The position numbers were made by a program, and so were the translations under genes. DNA of 39,815 nucleotides from a virus, in IMG/VR virus record IMGVR_UViG_3300047166_000010, positions 1 to 39,815 of that record; one strand, 5' to 3'. The notes under the pieces were generated by a model that saw only the letters and a list, made by a program, of their open reading frames with translations, was not told where the DNA came from and did no database searches. Every line of letters begins with the position of its first letter. The first letter of the stretch is position 1. This document shows positions 15,346 to 22,049 of this stretch, in pieces.

Positions 15346-15549
15346 TTATGGTGGTGTGGCATCCGTGAAAATCTTGCGCAGTTCATCAAGTATGGCTTGC
15401 TCAGTCTCGCCGGCAACAATGATGATCTCCGCCTTCAAACCAAACGGGCGCGCATCAAACACGATAGGCATGTCGCGTTGTAGCCGCTTGATGTTCTCAG
15501 CGCTCAAGCCAATTAAAAGCGACCCGTTAGACAGCACCGCTTTAATCAC
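15346..15549 (-). CDS. small conserved phage protein, unknown
   Basis: 67 residues from a GTG that overlaps the previous stop (GTGA), with GCGGGG upstream. An ATG at 15573 would extend it back into the neighbour. Pattern IKAVLSNGSLLIGLSAENIK, MPIVFDARPFGLKAEIIIVAG, ETEQAILDELRKIF: a compact alpha/beta domain often seen among phage accessory genes. No assigned function. Confidence 0.55.
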   Translation of the reverse strand: MIKAVLSNGSLLIGLSAENIKRLQRDMPIVFDARPFGLKAEIIIVAGETEQAILDELRKIFTDATPP

Positions 15550-15797
15550 GACATACCCCGCAGACGCTCGCACTCAAACCGCCAGGCTAGCCACGCTTCC
15601 ATTTCGGCCATGGCAACCTCTAAACTCATGTAGTAGCGCGGGAAACCATCGGCGCCGTCGAGACCCACGATGCCGTCGACGTTCGCTTGGTAGTGACCCC
15701 GATCGCAGTAAACCGGGCGCTTAACTATCCACACGTGCGCCGATCGCATGTGCAAGTTCCATGCGCCGAACTCATCGAGCACCCAATTACCGGCCAT
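15546..15797 (-). CDS. small conserved phage protein, unknown
   Basis: 83 residues beginning MAGNWVLDEFGAWNLHMR, with a Trp-rich N-terminus, VKRPVYCDRGHYQANVDGI and a terminal helix MAEMEAWLAWRFECERL. An ATG four codons earlier is possible. Overlaps both neighbours by a few bases. This looks like a recurrent phage accessory protein of unknown role. Confidence 0.55.
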   Translation of the reverse strand: MAGNWVLDEFGAWNLHMRSAHVWIVKRPVYCDRGHYQANVDGIVGLDGADGFPRYYMSLEVAMAEMEAWLAWRFECERLRGMS

Positions 15798-16122
15798 GTT
15801 GCGCCTCATAGTAGTCTAGCGCGGCTCGCGCACCGTCCCGCACGGATAACGCGGGGTCATCATGACATGCACTACCGTTCACAAAGCAGCCGCATTTAAA
15901 TTGCTGATGCGCGACCGACCCCACAATACAGCGCATGAAGCACTCGCGGTGCATCGGCGTTTGCGAGGGCGTGTTGTGGAAACTTAGGCTTGGAATCATC
16001 CAACCGTCATCAGTCGCCGCTATCGGTTCCTTGCACCGGCCGCACGGTTCGCCTACGGGCGTTCGTGCTTGCTCGGAGTCAAAATACGCCATGCTCGGAT
16101 ACGCGCGGCCGAAAAACTTCAT
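15787..16122 (-). CDS. Cys/His-rich probable zinc-binding protein
   Basis: 111 residues. Metal-site residues include CGRC (27-30), a central SFHNTPSQTPMHRECFMRC segment and CGCFVNGSACHDD. The arrangement resembles a RING/treble-clef style double site, though this is read by eye. Starts one base into the stop of the upstream gene. Function unknown; early accessory operon. Confidence 0.55.
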   Translation of the reverse strand: MKFFGRAYPSMAYFDSEQARTPVGEPCGRCKEPIAATDDGWMIPSLSFHNTPSQTPMHRECFMRCIVGSVAHQQFKCGCFVNGSACHDDPALSVRDGARAALDYYEAQHGR

Positions 16123-16394
16123 TAGGTGTCATCCCCTTTGGTGCGATCGGTGCGGCGTAGTTCGCGCATCGCAGTTAAGAATTCGTCGCGCAATTGTTGA
16201 TGATGCCGTTCGGTCGCGCGGCGGATGCGATTAGTTTTGTAATCGTCACAAACTGAAATGAGCACGTCCACAAAAGCGGCGGCGACAAATAAGCGCCCAG
16301 TCCAAATACTTGCGCCCATTGTCCAAAATCCAAGCATACAGGCGAACATAAAGAGGTTATTCAATAGAAGCCATGTTCTAGTGCTCGGCTTCAT
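16122..16394 (-). CDS. membrane protein, two predicted helices
   Basis: 90 residues from the ATG in an ATGA junction (another ATG lies three codons earlier). Hydrophobic segments at about 8-25 (WLLLNNLFMFACMLGFWTMG) and 31-47 (GRLFVAAAFVDVLISVC) are followed by a charged cytoplasmic-type tail rich in Arg, Glu and Thr. Accessory operon; possible superinfection-exclusion or host-interaction protein, which is speculation. Confidence 0.55.
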   Translation of the reverse strand: MKPSTRTWLLLNNLFMFACMLGFWTMGASIWTGRLFVAAAFVDVLISVCDDYKTNRIRRATERHHQQLRDEFLTAMRELRRTDRTKGDDT

Positions 16395-16678
16395 AGCCAG
16401 CACTCAACTATGCAAGGGTCATCGGACGGCGCCGCCGCCATGCGCACCAACCCTAAATCACGCATCTGCCGGCGCACGTCGGCAAGTGTGGCACTCTCAA
16501 AGTGACACGTTAGCGGCGCGTTATGTTTGCTTGAGTGCGGACGCGCCACGAACGCGTGCGGTAAGTCTCTAGGGTGATCGTATATAGTCCACACCAACAA
16601 ATCGCCCTGATTGTGCGCGTCACGCTGCACTTTTTGCAGTTGCTCGCGGTCGACTGCGAATGAGTAACGGCGTGTCAT
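16391..16678 (-). CDS. hypothetical protein
   Basis: 95 residues: MTRRYSFAVDREQLQKVQRD, LVWTIYDHPRDLPHAFVARP, SATLADVRRQMRDLGLVRM, ending CIVECWL. A mixed alpha/beta small protein of a sort common in phage accessory regions. It has ATGA overlaps at both ends. No function assigned. Confidence 0.55.
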   Translation of the reverse strand: MTRRYSFAVDREQLQKVQRDAHNQGDLLVWTIYDHPRDLPHAFVARPHSSKHNAPLTCHFESATLADVRRQMRDLGLVRMAAAPSDDPCIVECWL

Positions 16679-16962
16679 GTGCTCACCTTGTACTCAACCA
16701 CAAAAACGGCCACCCGCGGCCGATTCTCCCATTCAACGAAGTAGCCGACGCCCACGTTAGGCACATACAGCGAGCCTAAGACCGTGCCCATGGTGCCCAA
16801 CGTGGTCACGTCGCCACGCTCATGCTTTGCCTTGCGCACTCTTGAGCCGTTCGGGTAGCGTGCTTGTGGCGCTTCGCGGCGCGTGAACGGTCCACGCCAC
16901 CCCGTTTCATGGCCGATGTGAAAATGGTCGGCTATGTCGTCAGTTATTTCGAAATGTATCAT
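16675..16962 (-). CDS. hypothetical protein
   Basis: 95 residues from the ATG that makes an ATGA overlap with the upstream gene (MIHFEITDDIADHFHIGHET). The frame extends further upstream but without support. The C-terminal half has an SH3-like strand pattern (GTMGTVLGSLYVPNVGVGYF, VEWENRPRVAVFVVEYKV), as in small barrel proteins. Unknown role. Confidence 0.55.
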   Translation of the reverse strand: MIHFEITDDIADHFHIGHETGWRGPFTRREAPQARYPNGSRVRKAKHERGDVTTLGTMGTVLGSLYVPNVGVGYFVEWENRPRVAVFVVEYKVST

Positions 16963-17192
16963 TCCAAATCCGTTTGAGTGATGGGCGTAACTGGCGGCTT
17001 GACGCCTAAGCACGCGCATATGTTTTTTTCTTCGTCGTCGTCACCGTCGCCGCTATCATTCCATTCGATCGATTTGAGCGCAGCGGCGACTAATTTTAAG
17101 TGCTCGCGGAACGCGCGCCGCAGTTCGGTCGAATCGGCAAACTCGGCATCGAGCACGCTTGAATACAGGTAATTCATGGTGCCGCCGCTCAT
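16959..17192 (-). CDS. small acidic protein, unknown
   Basis: 77 residues with a helical middle (TELRRAFREHLKLVAAALKS) and an acidic cluster WNDSGDGDDDEEKNICACLG. An alternative ATG lies five codons in. ATGA junctions at both ends show it belongs to the same translational chain as its neighbours. No family. Confidence 0.5.
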   Translation of the reverse strand: MSGGTMNYLYSSVLDAEFADSTELRRAFREHLKLVAAALKSIEWNDSGDGDDDEEKNICACLGVKPPVTPITQTDLE

Positions 17193-17293
17193 TGCGCTTT
17201 TTTGTCGTCATTCGCAACGTAGACGTTAACCGCGGCGCCTAGTCGGTCGGCGCTTTGTAAGAATCCGGCTTCGCCAGCGTGGTTAGCAATCAC
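17189..17293 (-). CDS. 34-residue peptide gene
   Basis: Starts at GTG in a GTGA overlap with the upstream stop, with AAGGGGG four bases before it, and ends in an ATGA overlap with the next gene. Sequence begins VIANHAGEAGFLQSADRLGA and ends NDDKKAQ. A longer version of this frame would run through the neighbouring gene out of frame and is Arg/Gly-rich shadow. Function unknown. Confidence 0.5.
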   Translation of the reverse strand: MIANHAGEAGFLQSADRLGAAVNVYVANDDKKAQ

Positions 17294-17553
17294 CCAACCC
17301 CCTTGCGCCGTGCCTTGTTCATCGGCAGCACGTACCCCGTGACCCGGTTCGCTTGTCCGTGCATCCATGTCATGTACTCCGCGCCGAAAATAACCTTGAC
17401 CTTGCCGATGCGCGCCAGGGCGCCGCACTTCGTTAGCTCCGCTTCATACTTCCTGACTAACTGGCGCCCCCGATCCGGTTTGCATGGGTAGACATCGGCG
17501 GGCCAATCGGCAATCGTCCATGTCGCGGGAACCGCGTTAACGTTCGGTTTCAT
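17290..17553 (-). CDS. conserved phage protein, unknown (possible DNA-binding)
   Basis: 87 residues from ATG (MKPNVNAVPATWTIADWPAD). Pattern TIADWPADVYPCKPDRGRQL, GALARIGKVKVIFGAEYMTWM and a basic tail is recurrent in phage and prophage accessory regions. It looks like a small winged or helix-turn-helix fold. A TTG 15 codons earlier is a weaker start. The 225 bases upstream contain no gene. Confidence 0.6.
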   Translation of the reverse strand: MKPNVNAVPATWTIADWPADVYPCKPDRGRQLVRKYEAELTKCGALARIGKVKVIFGAEYMTWMHGQANRVTGYVLPMNKARRKGVG

Positions 17554-17778
17554 CCTATCACCGTCGCTTAAGGGTACTAAAGTTAAATAGGGAAACAAGA
17601 CGCGGCGGCACGTAGTGTCAGCGTGTGCCTACAGGGATGGTGCGTAGTGCTTACGTGGTCGCTATGAGAGCGAAAATAATTTCGAGCGGCCTAGAAACGG
17701 CGGCGGTGACTGATGAGTATCGCAGGTAATTGAAAATAACGAGCGCAAAGCGCTGTAGGCGTGCGCTGGCGCTTAAAG
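17554..17778. promoter_or_regulatory. intergenic region with GTGTG-CTACGT type motifs
   Basis: No convincing gene. It holds GCGTGTGCCTACAGG (17621-17635) and GTAGTGCTTACGTGG (17644-17658). These resemble elements seen near 18.5 and 27.4 kb. It may carry a promoter or operator for the genes starting at 17553. Confidence 0.35.
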
Positions 17779-18015
17779 TCAGTGTCGGGCGATGAGCGTC
17801 ACGGAAATAACTTCGCCGCGGATCAAATCTCGATAGACCCCATCAACGCGAAGCAACGGCAGGAACCGCCAATAGGTACCCGATGCGGTCTTGAGCGTGG
17901 CGTCCGTGCTGTCGAGTTCCACGATTATTGAATCCTCGTTACCGGAGCACAACACAATCACGCCGTGAGCGGCGCCGACTTCGCCGGCAACGATGACCCT
18001 ATCGCCTTTTTTCAT
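17779..18015 (-). CDS. small SH3-like protein, unknown
   Basis: 78 residues: MKKGDRVIVAGEVGAAHGVI, SIIVELDSTDATLKTASGTY, ending GEVISVTLIARH. The opening resembles KOW/SH3 small barrels that begin with a GDRV turn. It stands alone between two intergenic regions and follows a 14-base palindrome 10 bases before its ATG, so it may have its own control. Function unknown. Confidence 0.55.
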   Translation of the reverse strand: MKKGDRVIVAGEVGAAHGVIVLCSGNEDSIIVELDSTDATLKTASGTYWRFLPLLRVDGVYRDLIRGEVISVTLIARH

Positions 18016-18549
18016 TGAACGGCATTTTAGCCGGCTAAAGCTTGGGGAAAGGGAAAATTTAAACGGCGGGTCGCCACTTCCGGCGGCGGCTAGGGTGCTC
18101 GATTCGCTTTAATTTCCTTGGGTTTTGCTCGAAATAAAGGGCGGGTGGCTCGAATTGGAGTGCTATGCAGCAATGCGGGGGTAAGGATTTTAGCCCGGAT
18201 GGGCCTACAGCCTAAGCCGGCCCCGGCCCCGGAAATTAAGGTCGACCCCCCCCTCGGGATGGTGCCAGGAGCGCGAGGGGGCGGCCTAATTGTGGGTATA
18301 GATCATAAGCCATGATGTCACACGCTGAATAACCCTCGATCAATCAACCACATGCGCGACGTGGATACAACACTGGCTACAATCATACATAATCGAGCGT
18401 CACGTACAGTGGTGAATATGTCGCATGGTTGGTGCGGCGCAGCGGCCTCCAGGATGTGGCGCGCGTGGGCGTGGGCGTGTGTCTACGTACTATTTACCCG
18501 TGCCCACGTATGCCCTTTTGACAAATTTCCCCAAAAAGATAGCGTCCGA
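18016..18549. other. 534-base non-coding region with hairpins and repeated motifs
   Basis: No gene with coding character on either strand. From left to right it contains: a perfect palindrome at 18026-18039; a GCCC/GGGC hairpin near 18193-18204; a run of GGCCCCGGCCCCGG; an 8-bp hairpin CCCCCTCG/CGAGGGGG (18249-18256 with 18274-18281); CTGGCTACAAT at 18373-18383 followed by ATCGAG, also found beside the integrase; GTGGGC direct repeats; and GCGTGTGTCTACGTAC (18475-18490). A TTGACA lies at 18518. Likely regulatory or a structured RNA. Confidence 0.5.
18026..18039. promoter_or_regulatory. perfect 14-bp palindrome, candidate operator
   Basis: TTTAGCCGGCTAAA, 10 bases before the ATG of the SH3-like gene. 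A symmetric site of this size fits binding of a dimeric regulator, but no second copy was noticed. Confidence 0.4.
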
Positions 18550-18792
18550 CTACTTTTTACCGGAAATCAAGGTGTCATCGCGGCTCACCGTGAGTATGCC
18601 GCGCAATGCCCACATGACCGCTTGCGGCACTTCATACGCGCCGGTGCAGTAGCGAATCATCGTGATTCGGTGAATGCCTAAAAGCTTCGCCACTTGCCGC
18701 CGGTTCATATGCGCGAGGTAGAGCAACCGCGTTAGCTTTTCCGCGTCGCTCATCTCCTGATCCGGCAAGCGTCCATAGGTGCGACGTTTCAC
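18550..18792 (-). CDS. helix-turn-helix DNA-binding protein
   Basis: 80 residues. Residues 18-60 read AEKLTRLLYLAHMNRRQVAK, LLGIHRITMIRYCTGAYEVP, a Cro/CI-like helix-turn-helix with the second helix starting RRQVAKLLGI. The basic N-terminus (MKRRTYGRLP) may be an arm. It is the last gene before the 534-base non-coding region that carries repeated motifs, so it could act on those sites. Regulator of unknown target; the HTH call is by pattern. Confidence 0.65.
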   Translation of the reverse strand: MKRRTYGRLPDQEMSDAEKLTRLLYLAHMNRRQVAKLLGIHRITMIRYCTGAYEVPQAVMWALRGILTVSRDDTLISGKK

Positions 18793-19158
18793 TTACGCAC
18801 CCGTCGGAGAGACGATTGATTCAGAGCTATGTACTGCGCATCGCGCGCACACTTGCCCTAATGACGCGTCAACCCATTTATGGACCCCAGGCGCTCCACG
18901 TCGTTTCGTTCCTGCTGCGCAACAGCAATATTCGTATCCCACGTCGTCTTTCCATGATCCCGTGTCGTTACACGTCGGGCATTTACTCGGCGCCACCCGC
19001 ACATCATTCAGCGCTGATGTCCGCTCAGGCGCGAGTGCGTTACGCACGGCATCCAATGCAATAAGCCGCAATGACTCCGATTTCCAACTCTCATGCGGTT
19101 CAAGGTAGGCAAGCGCAGCGCGCAGCGCGGCTCGCGTTGCATCGGTACGCGGCTTCAC
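18793..19158 (-). CDS. hypothetical protein with Cys-rich ribbon
   Basis: 121 residues. The N-terminal helix (DATRAALRAALAYLEPHESW) is followed by CPTCNDTGSWKDDVGYEYCC, a DnaJ-like or zinc-ribbon arrangement of Cys pairs, and a late CARC. Probably metal-binding. Overlaps its neighbours by a few bases or none, in the early - strand operon. No function assigned. Confidence 0.5.
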   Translation of the reverse strand: MKPRTDATRAALRAALAYLEPHESWKSESLRLIALDAVRNALAPERTSALNDVRVAPSKCPTCNDTGSWKDDVGYEYCCCAAGTKRRGAPGVHKWVDASLGQVCARCAVHSSESIVSPTGA

Positions 19159-19439
19159 TTCGCCACCTTGTTCGGCCTGATCGCGCGTTGATGGCCAGCA
19201 GCCAGCCGCTTCATATCCGCCAGCCGCTTGTAATGCGCCGGGTCGCGCGCCTTGCGCTTGCCCGTGGCTTTGCCGCCCTTCGCGCCGATGGTCGCGGCAG
19301 ACTGCGCCGCTAGCGCGTCAATGTGCGCGAGTAGCGCGCACAGATCCGCATAAACTTCGTCATCGGAACAACTCACCGACGCCGCACGCTCGCGGATGGC
19401 CGCAAGCGCTAGCGTATCGAGTAACGAGGGCCGGCTCAT
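19155..19439 (-). CDS. hypothetical basic protein
   Basis: 94 residues: a helical alanine-rich first half (LLDTLALAAIRERAASVSCS, YADLCALLAHIDALAAQSAA) and a basic second half (GAKGGKATGKRKARDPAHYK, RLADMKRLAAGHQR). The tail could bind nucleic acid. ATGA-type junctions tie it to its neighbours. No family recognised. Confidence 0.5.
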   Translation of the reverse strand: MSRPSLLDTLALAAIRERAASVSCSDDEVYADLCALLAHIDALAAQSAATIGAKGGKATGKRKARDPAHYKRLADMKRLAAGHQRAIRPNKVAK

Positions 19440-19690
19440 ACGCCCGCCTTTGCGAGCGCAGCGCGTGCCGCGTCCAATATCGGCGAGGTGGTACCATTTT
19501 CGTAATGCTCAAACATGGCGCGCAGCGCTTCCGCCAATTCTGGCGCGGCGGCAATCAAACGCGCATCCGCTGCACTCGGCGCGCAGAATTTATGCGCATA
19601 TTCACCATCAGGTTCTAATCCCGATGCGACGATAGCGCCCTTTGCGATCCATTGTCCGCCAGTGTATTTCGTAACTTGATTCTTGCTCAT
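19436..19690 (-). CDS. conserved small phage protein, unknown
   Basis: 84 residues with the common phage pattern ADARLIAAAPELAEALRAMF followed by a short polar linker and DAARAALAKAG. Proteins with this 'ARLIAAAPELLEAL' helix are frequent in phage accessory operons and remain uncharacterised. The N-terminal half is a small strand-rich segment. It has ATGA coupling to the next gene. Confidence 0.6.
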   Translation of the reverse strand: MSKNQVTKYTGGQWIAKGAIVASGLEPDGEYAHKFCAPSAADARLIAAAPELAEALRAMFEHYENGTTSPILDAARAALAKAGV

Positions 19691-19780
19691 AAATTCGGCT
19701 CAGTTTGCTAGTGATTCAACCCGGAGCCATCATATCGCAAGCGCTTGAGATAAACTACTACTACGTCACAGTTTCGGATT

Positions 19781-19942
19781 TTATGGATTTTTGCGGGCTA
19801 TAGGCCGATCTCCAAGGCCGCCTGCTGGTTCAGGCGGCATGTCTGGCCTCGAAAAGTTACCCAGTTTTTTGTCCGCATCCAACCTCAGGCCATTGATTTC
19901 AAAAGAATTAAGCGCCTCGACAACTCCAATACAATTTCGCAT
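19781..19942 (-). CDS. possible 53-residue protein
   Basis: ATG frame reading MRNCIGVVEALNSFEINGLR, LDADKKLGNFSRPDMPPEPA, ending DRPIARKNP. No clear ribosome site. The DNA also contains an 8-bp hairpin GCCGCCTG/CAGGCGGC (19817-19838), so the region may act as structured RNA instead. It fills most of the space between two better genes. Low confidence. Confidence 0.35.
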   Translation of the reverse strand: MRNCIGVVEALNSFEINGLRLDADKKLGNFSRPDMPPEPAGGLGDRPIARKNP

Positions 19943-19947
19943 CACGT

Positions 19948-20154
19948 TTAAACGCTCGGTCCCTCAATCGGCGCCCAGTGCGTAGGCGCCGCGCGCAACG
20001 GCGACGCCCATAGCCCATCACCCCACTGTGTCACATGCCAGAATCCAGCGGCCGGCACGGTGGAGCGCTTACCCCGGCGCGTGACGTAGTGCGGCCAGAG
20101 CATCACGTAGCGCCCATCCTTGGGCACCGTCTCGATTGTCTGCCAGGTGCACAT
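19948..20154 (-). CDS. small conserved phage protein (DUF551-like)
   Basis: 68 residues starting MCTWQTIETVPKDGRYVMLW, then GFWHVTQWGDGLWASPL and THWAPIEGPSV. The W-x-x-I-E-x-x-P-K-D-G opening and the late H-W-x-P segment match the small DUF551-type proteins widespread in phages. The start used lies four bases after the upstream stop. The longer frame overlaps the nuclease gene and is shadow. Function unknown. Confidence 0.65.
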   Translation of the reverse strand: MCTWQTIETVPKDGRYVMLWPHYVTRRGKRSTVPAAGFWHVTQWGDGLWASPLRAAPTHWAPIEGPSV

Positions 20155-20158
20155 GATG

Positions 20159-20479
20159 TCATGGCGCGCACAGAAGGCCGAAAGCCGCATGAATTTCGAT
20201 CGCGTCATAGCCCACCAACACACGCGAGCCGCGCCACGCGTCGCGAAAACGCCGCTGACCGTCAGTGAGCAAGGCAAGCGCCGGGTCACTCACCCGGCCC
20301 ACATGGCTTTCACGACTGCGCGTTTTCGCCTCGACCAACGCAGTGACCCCCCGGCGGCCGATGACCAAATCCGGGAAGTCGTTTCCCACGGTGGACGTAT
20401 CCGCAACGCTGTACCCCATCTGCCTAAGTTCGGTGACAATCGCGGCGTGCGTTTTGTCTCTGCGATGAGTTCGGCGCAT
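20159..20479 (-). CDS. VRR-NUC-like nuclease
   Basis: 106 residues from an ATG with AGGAGG 12 bases upstream. Reads HAAIVTELRQMGYSVADTST, GNDFPDLVIGRRGVTALVEA-K, then LTDGQRRFRDAWRGSRVLVG. This is a PD-(D/E)xK core: Asp in the FPDLVI strand and the E-A-K pair, then a QxxF helix as in VRR-NUC and Holliday-resolvase-like phage enzymes. Likely processes recombination or replication intermediates together with the Erf/exonuclease pathway. The frame upstream of the ATG is less plausible. Confidence 0.7.
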   Translation of the reverse strand: MRRTHRRDKTHAAIVTELRQMGYSVADTSTVGNDFPDLVIGRRGVTALVEAKTRSRESHVGRVSDPALALLTDGQRRFRDAWRGSRVLVGYDAIEIHAAFGLLCAP

Positions 20480-20532
20480 GAAAATTACCAACCTCCTATA
20501 AAGCTCACCACGCGGCGATAGCCACCGACCCG

Positions 20533-20775
20533 CTACCCTAATATGTTTTTCGTCCGATCGCCGTTTGTTGGGTGAGACGTGATTTGAAATAAGCAATGAT
20601 TTTGAATCATCCACACGCCGCGCGGGCTTGGCGACATGCCTACGCGCACCATTTCACTCGGACTGCGGCAGCGACGCTCGGCGCCCTCCCACACCCGGTG
20701 GCGGTTGAACGCACGGGTCGCTGAGAACTCCAGGCCACAGCCGCCGCAACGACATCGGGTTTTTCGTTTTTTCAC
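20533..20775 (-). CDS. zinc-finger phage protein
   Basis: 80 residues. CRCGGCGLEFSATRAFNRHR with a later RRC gives a Cys-Cys-His-Cys finger; PSEMVRVGMSPSPRGVWM follows, a recurrent pattern in phage C2H2-like proteins near replication genes. The C-terminal 25 residues are variable. Starts in an overlap with the upstream gene. Probable DNA-binding accessory; no tested function known to me. Confidence 0.65.
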   Translation of the reverse strand: MKKRKTRCRCGGCGLEFSATRAFNRHRVWEGAERRCRSPSEMVRVGMSPSPRGVWMIQNHCLFQITSHPTNGDRTKNILG

Positions 20776-20987
20776 GGCGCTTCCTTCAATTCAAACTCGC
20801 CATAGCGCATCGCTTCGCCCACGCTAAACCCGTGTTGTGCAGCGATTTGCGGGTTTTTTCGCAAGCGTTTTAAGTCTTGCGGCGTCACACGAATGACCGA
20901 AACATCGGGTTTATTCAGCCTAAACCACGCCGCCAGGCGTTCGACGTCAGCGCTGAGATTGCGAATTGCGGCCAAGTTACCCGTCAT
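20772..20987 (-). CDS. hypothetical protein in replication region
   Basis: 71 residues from ATG (MTGNLAAIRNLSADVERLAA), overlapping the end of the initiator gene by 11 bases. Middle: WFRLNKPDVSVIRVTPQDLK, RLRKNPQIAAQHGFSVGEAM. An alpha/beta small domain with a basic loop. It directly follows the replication initiator, so a helper role is possible. No family named. Confidence 0.5.
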   Translation of the reverse strand: MTGNLAAIRNLSADVERLAAWFRLNKPDVSVIRVTPQDLKRLRKNPQIAAQHGFSVGEAMRYGEFELKEAP

Positions 20988-21840
20988 GGCGCGCGGCTCC
21001 GTTCGAGCCATGCCGGCGCATTTCCTCAAGCATCAGCGCAGTGCGGTAGCTTTCGGTGGTCTCGGCTGGCAGCGCGCCGCGAAACGGCGGGTTCATGGCT
21101 TGCCGCCGTGCGTTTAATTCCGCCCACACCGGCGCCAAGTCGACGGGCGCTGCGGCGGGTTTGGCGTGGCCATTGGTCGCCGCCTTCGGCTCAAACAACC
21201 CTTGCCAACCGTTCGCGATGGATTGCTTAACGGCGTCAAGCTGGCGCGGTCCAAGCTTCGCCATGCTTTCGGCCGCCTCGCGCATCGACACGGGCTTGAG
21301 CGGTTTGTGCATCGCTGAGCGATACGCCACCCACCGATTCCACGCCTCACGGTCTAATCCCGCAACGGATTCGACGTCAAAAACAACCCCGTCCCCTTGT
21401 CTTTTTCTTATATAGGTCTTGGTCTTGGTCTGGTCACGGTTTACGTTACGGTCGACCGTGACATCACCGTGACAGTTTGCGCGGTACTTAGATTGCCGTT
21501 TAGCATCACTCGCGCGCCGCTTTGCATCAACGCCGTTATGGGCAAGGAAATCAGGCAAATGCACCTTATCCGTGTCGAGGATTTGAAGCCAATTCGATGG
21601 GATCAAGTCACAGAAATTTGCAACGCCGATGACTTGGTTTATCTCATCGACGGAACATTCCAGGATGTCATCATCACGGATGTGGGTATCTGCAAACGCC
21701 CAGAGCGTGGCAAGCGCACCAATCATCATCAGACGCGCGTCGTTAAGGCGCGTGACATCACCGTGACAGAAGCGTGACGCCATTCGAAGCACGCGCGGAT
21801 CAGTCAAAAGATCCTTTTCTAATTTGATCCAGCCCCCCAT
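20977..21840 (-). CDS. phage replication initiator, O-like
   Basis: 287 residues from ATG (MGGWIKLEKDLLTDPRVLRM). The N-terminal domain (WIKLEKDLL..P.V, then LMMIGALATLWAFADTHI and an EINQVIGV turn) has the winged-helix look of replication protein O and related phage initiators. The C-terminal 110 residues are a helical domain (LDREAWNRWVAYRSAMHKPL, MREAAESMAKLGPRQLDAVK) seen with such proteins. A Lys/Arg/Asp linker joins them. No helicase or loader gene was found, so host DnaB is probably recruited. The longer upstream frame overlaps another gene. Confidence 0.65.
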   Translation of the reverse strand: MGGWIKLEKDLLTDPRVLRMASRFCHGDVTRLNDARLMMIGALATLWAFADTHIRDDDILECSVDEINQVIGVANFCDLIPSNWLQILDTDKVHLPDFLAHNGVDAKRRASDAKRQSKYRANCHGDVTVDRNVNRDQTKTKTYIRKRQGDGVVFDVESVAGLDREAWNRWVAYRSAMHKPLKPVSMREAAESMAKLGPRQLDAVKQSIANGWQGLFEPKAATNGHAKPAAAPVDLAPVWAELNARRQAMNPPFRGALPAETTESYRTALMLEEMRRHGSNGAARHDG

Positions 21841-21851
21841 GACGGCGGGCG

Positions 21852-22049
21852 CTACTGCGCCACCTCGCGCACGATGAGATATTGGTGAGAGTGCACCCAC
21901 ATGTCGGCACTCGCGCCGGCTGAGAGTGAGTAGGGCGGCCCGGCGCGATTGTCCGGTTCACCGGCGCCAACGTTCATGGTGGTGATACTGATAACCGCAC
22001 TGTCGCGCGAGTCGTCATTTTTAATAATCACTTTAATGGTCATGTGCAT
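21852..22049 (-). CDS. small conserved phage protein, unknown
   Basis: 65 residues (possibly starting at the second Met). Pattern TIKVIIKNDDSRDSAVISIT, GGPPYSLSAG-like turn, ADMWVHSHQYLIVREVAQ: a single beta-sandwich domain recurrent in phage early operons. Its 5' end overlaps the methyltransferase 3' end by 17 bases. No function known. Confidence 0.6.
   Translation of the reverse strand: MHMTIKVIIKNDDSRDSAVISITTMNVGAGEPDNRAGPPYSLSAGASADMWVHSHQYLIVREVAQ

Noticed and set aside
17294-17428. Upstream extension of the 34-residue gene
   Set aside because: Runs out of frame through a better gene, with Arg/Gly/His-rich shadow composition. The GTGA junction gives a better start.
18118-18681. + strand frames in the 18.0-18.7 kb region
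   Set aside because: Poor coding character, no ribosome sites, and they cross repeats and the opposite HTH gene.
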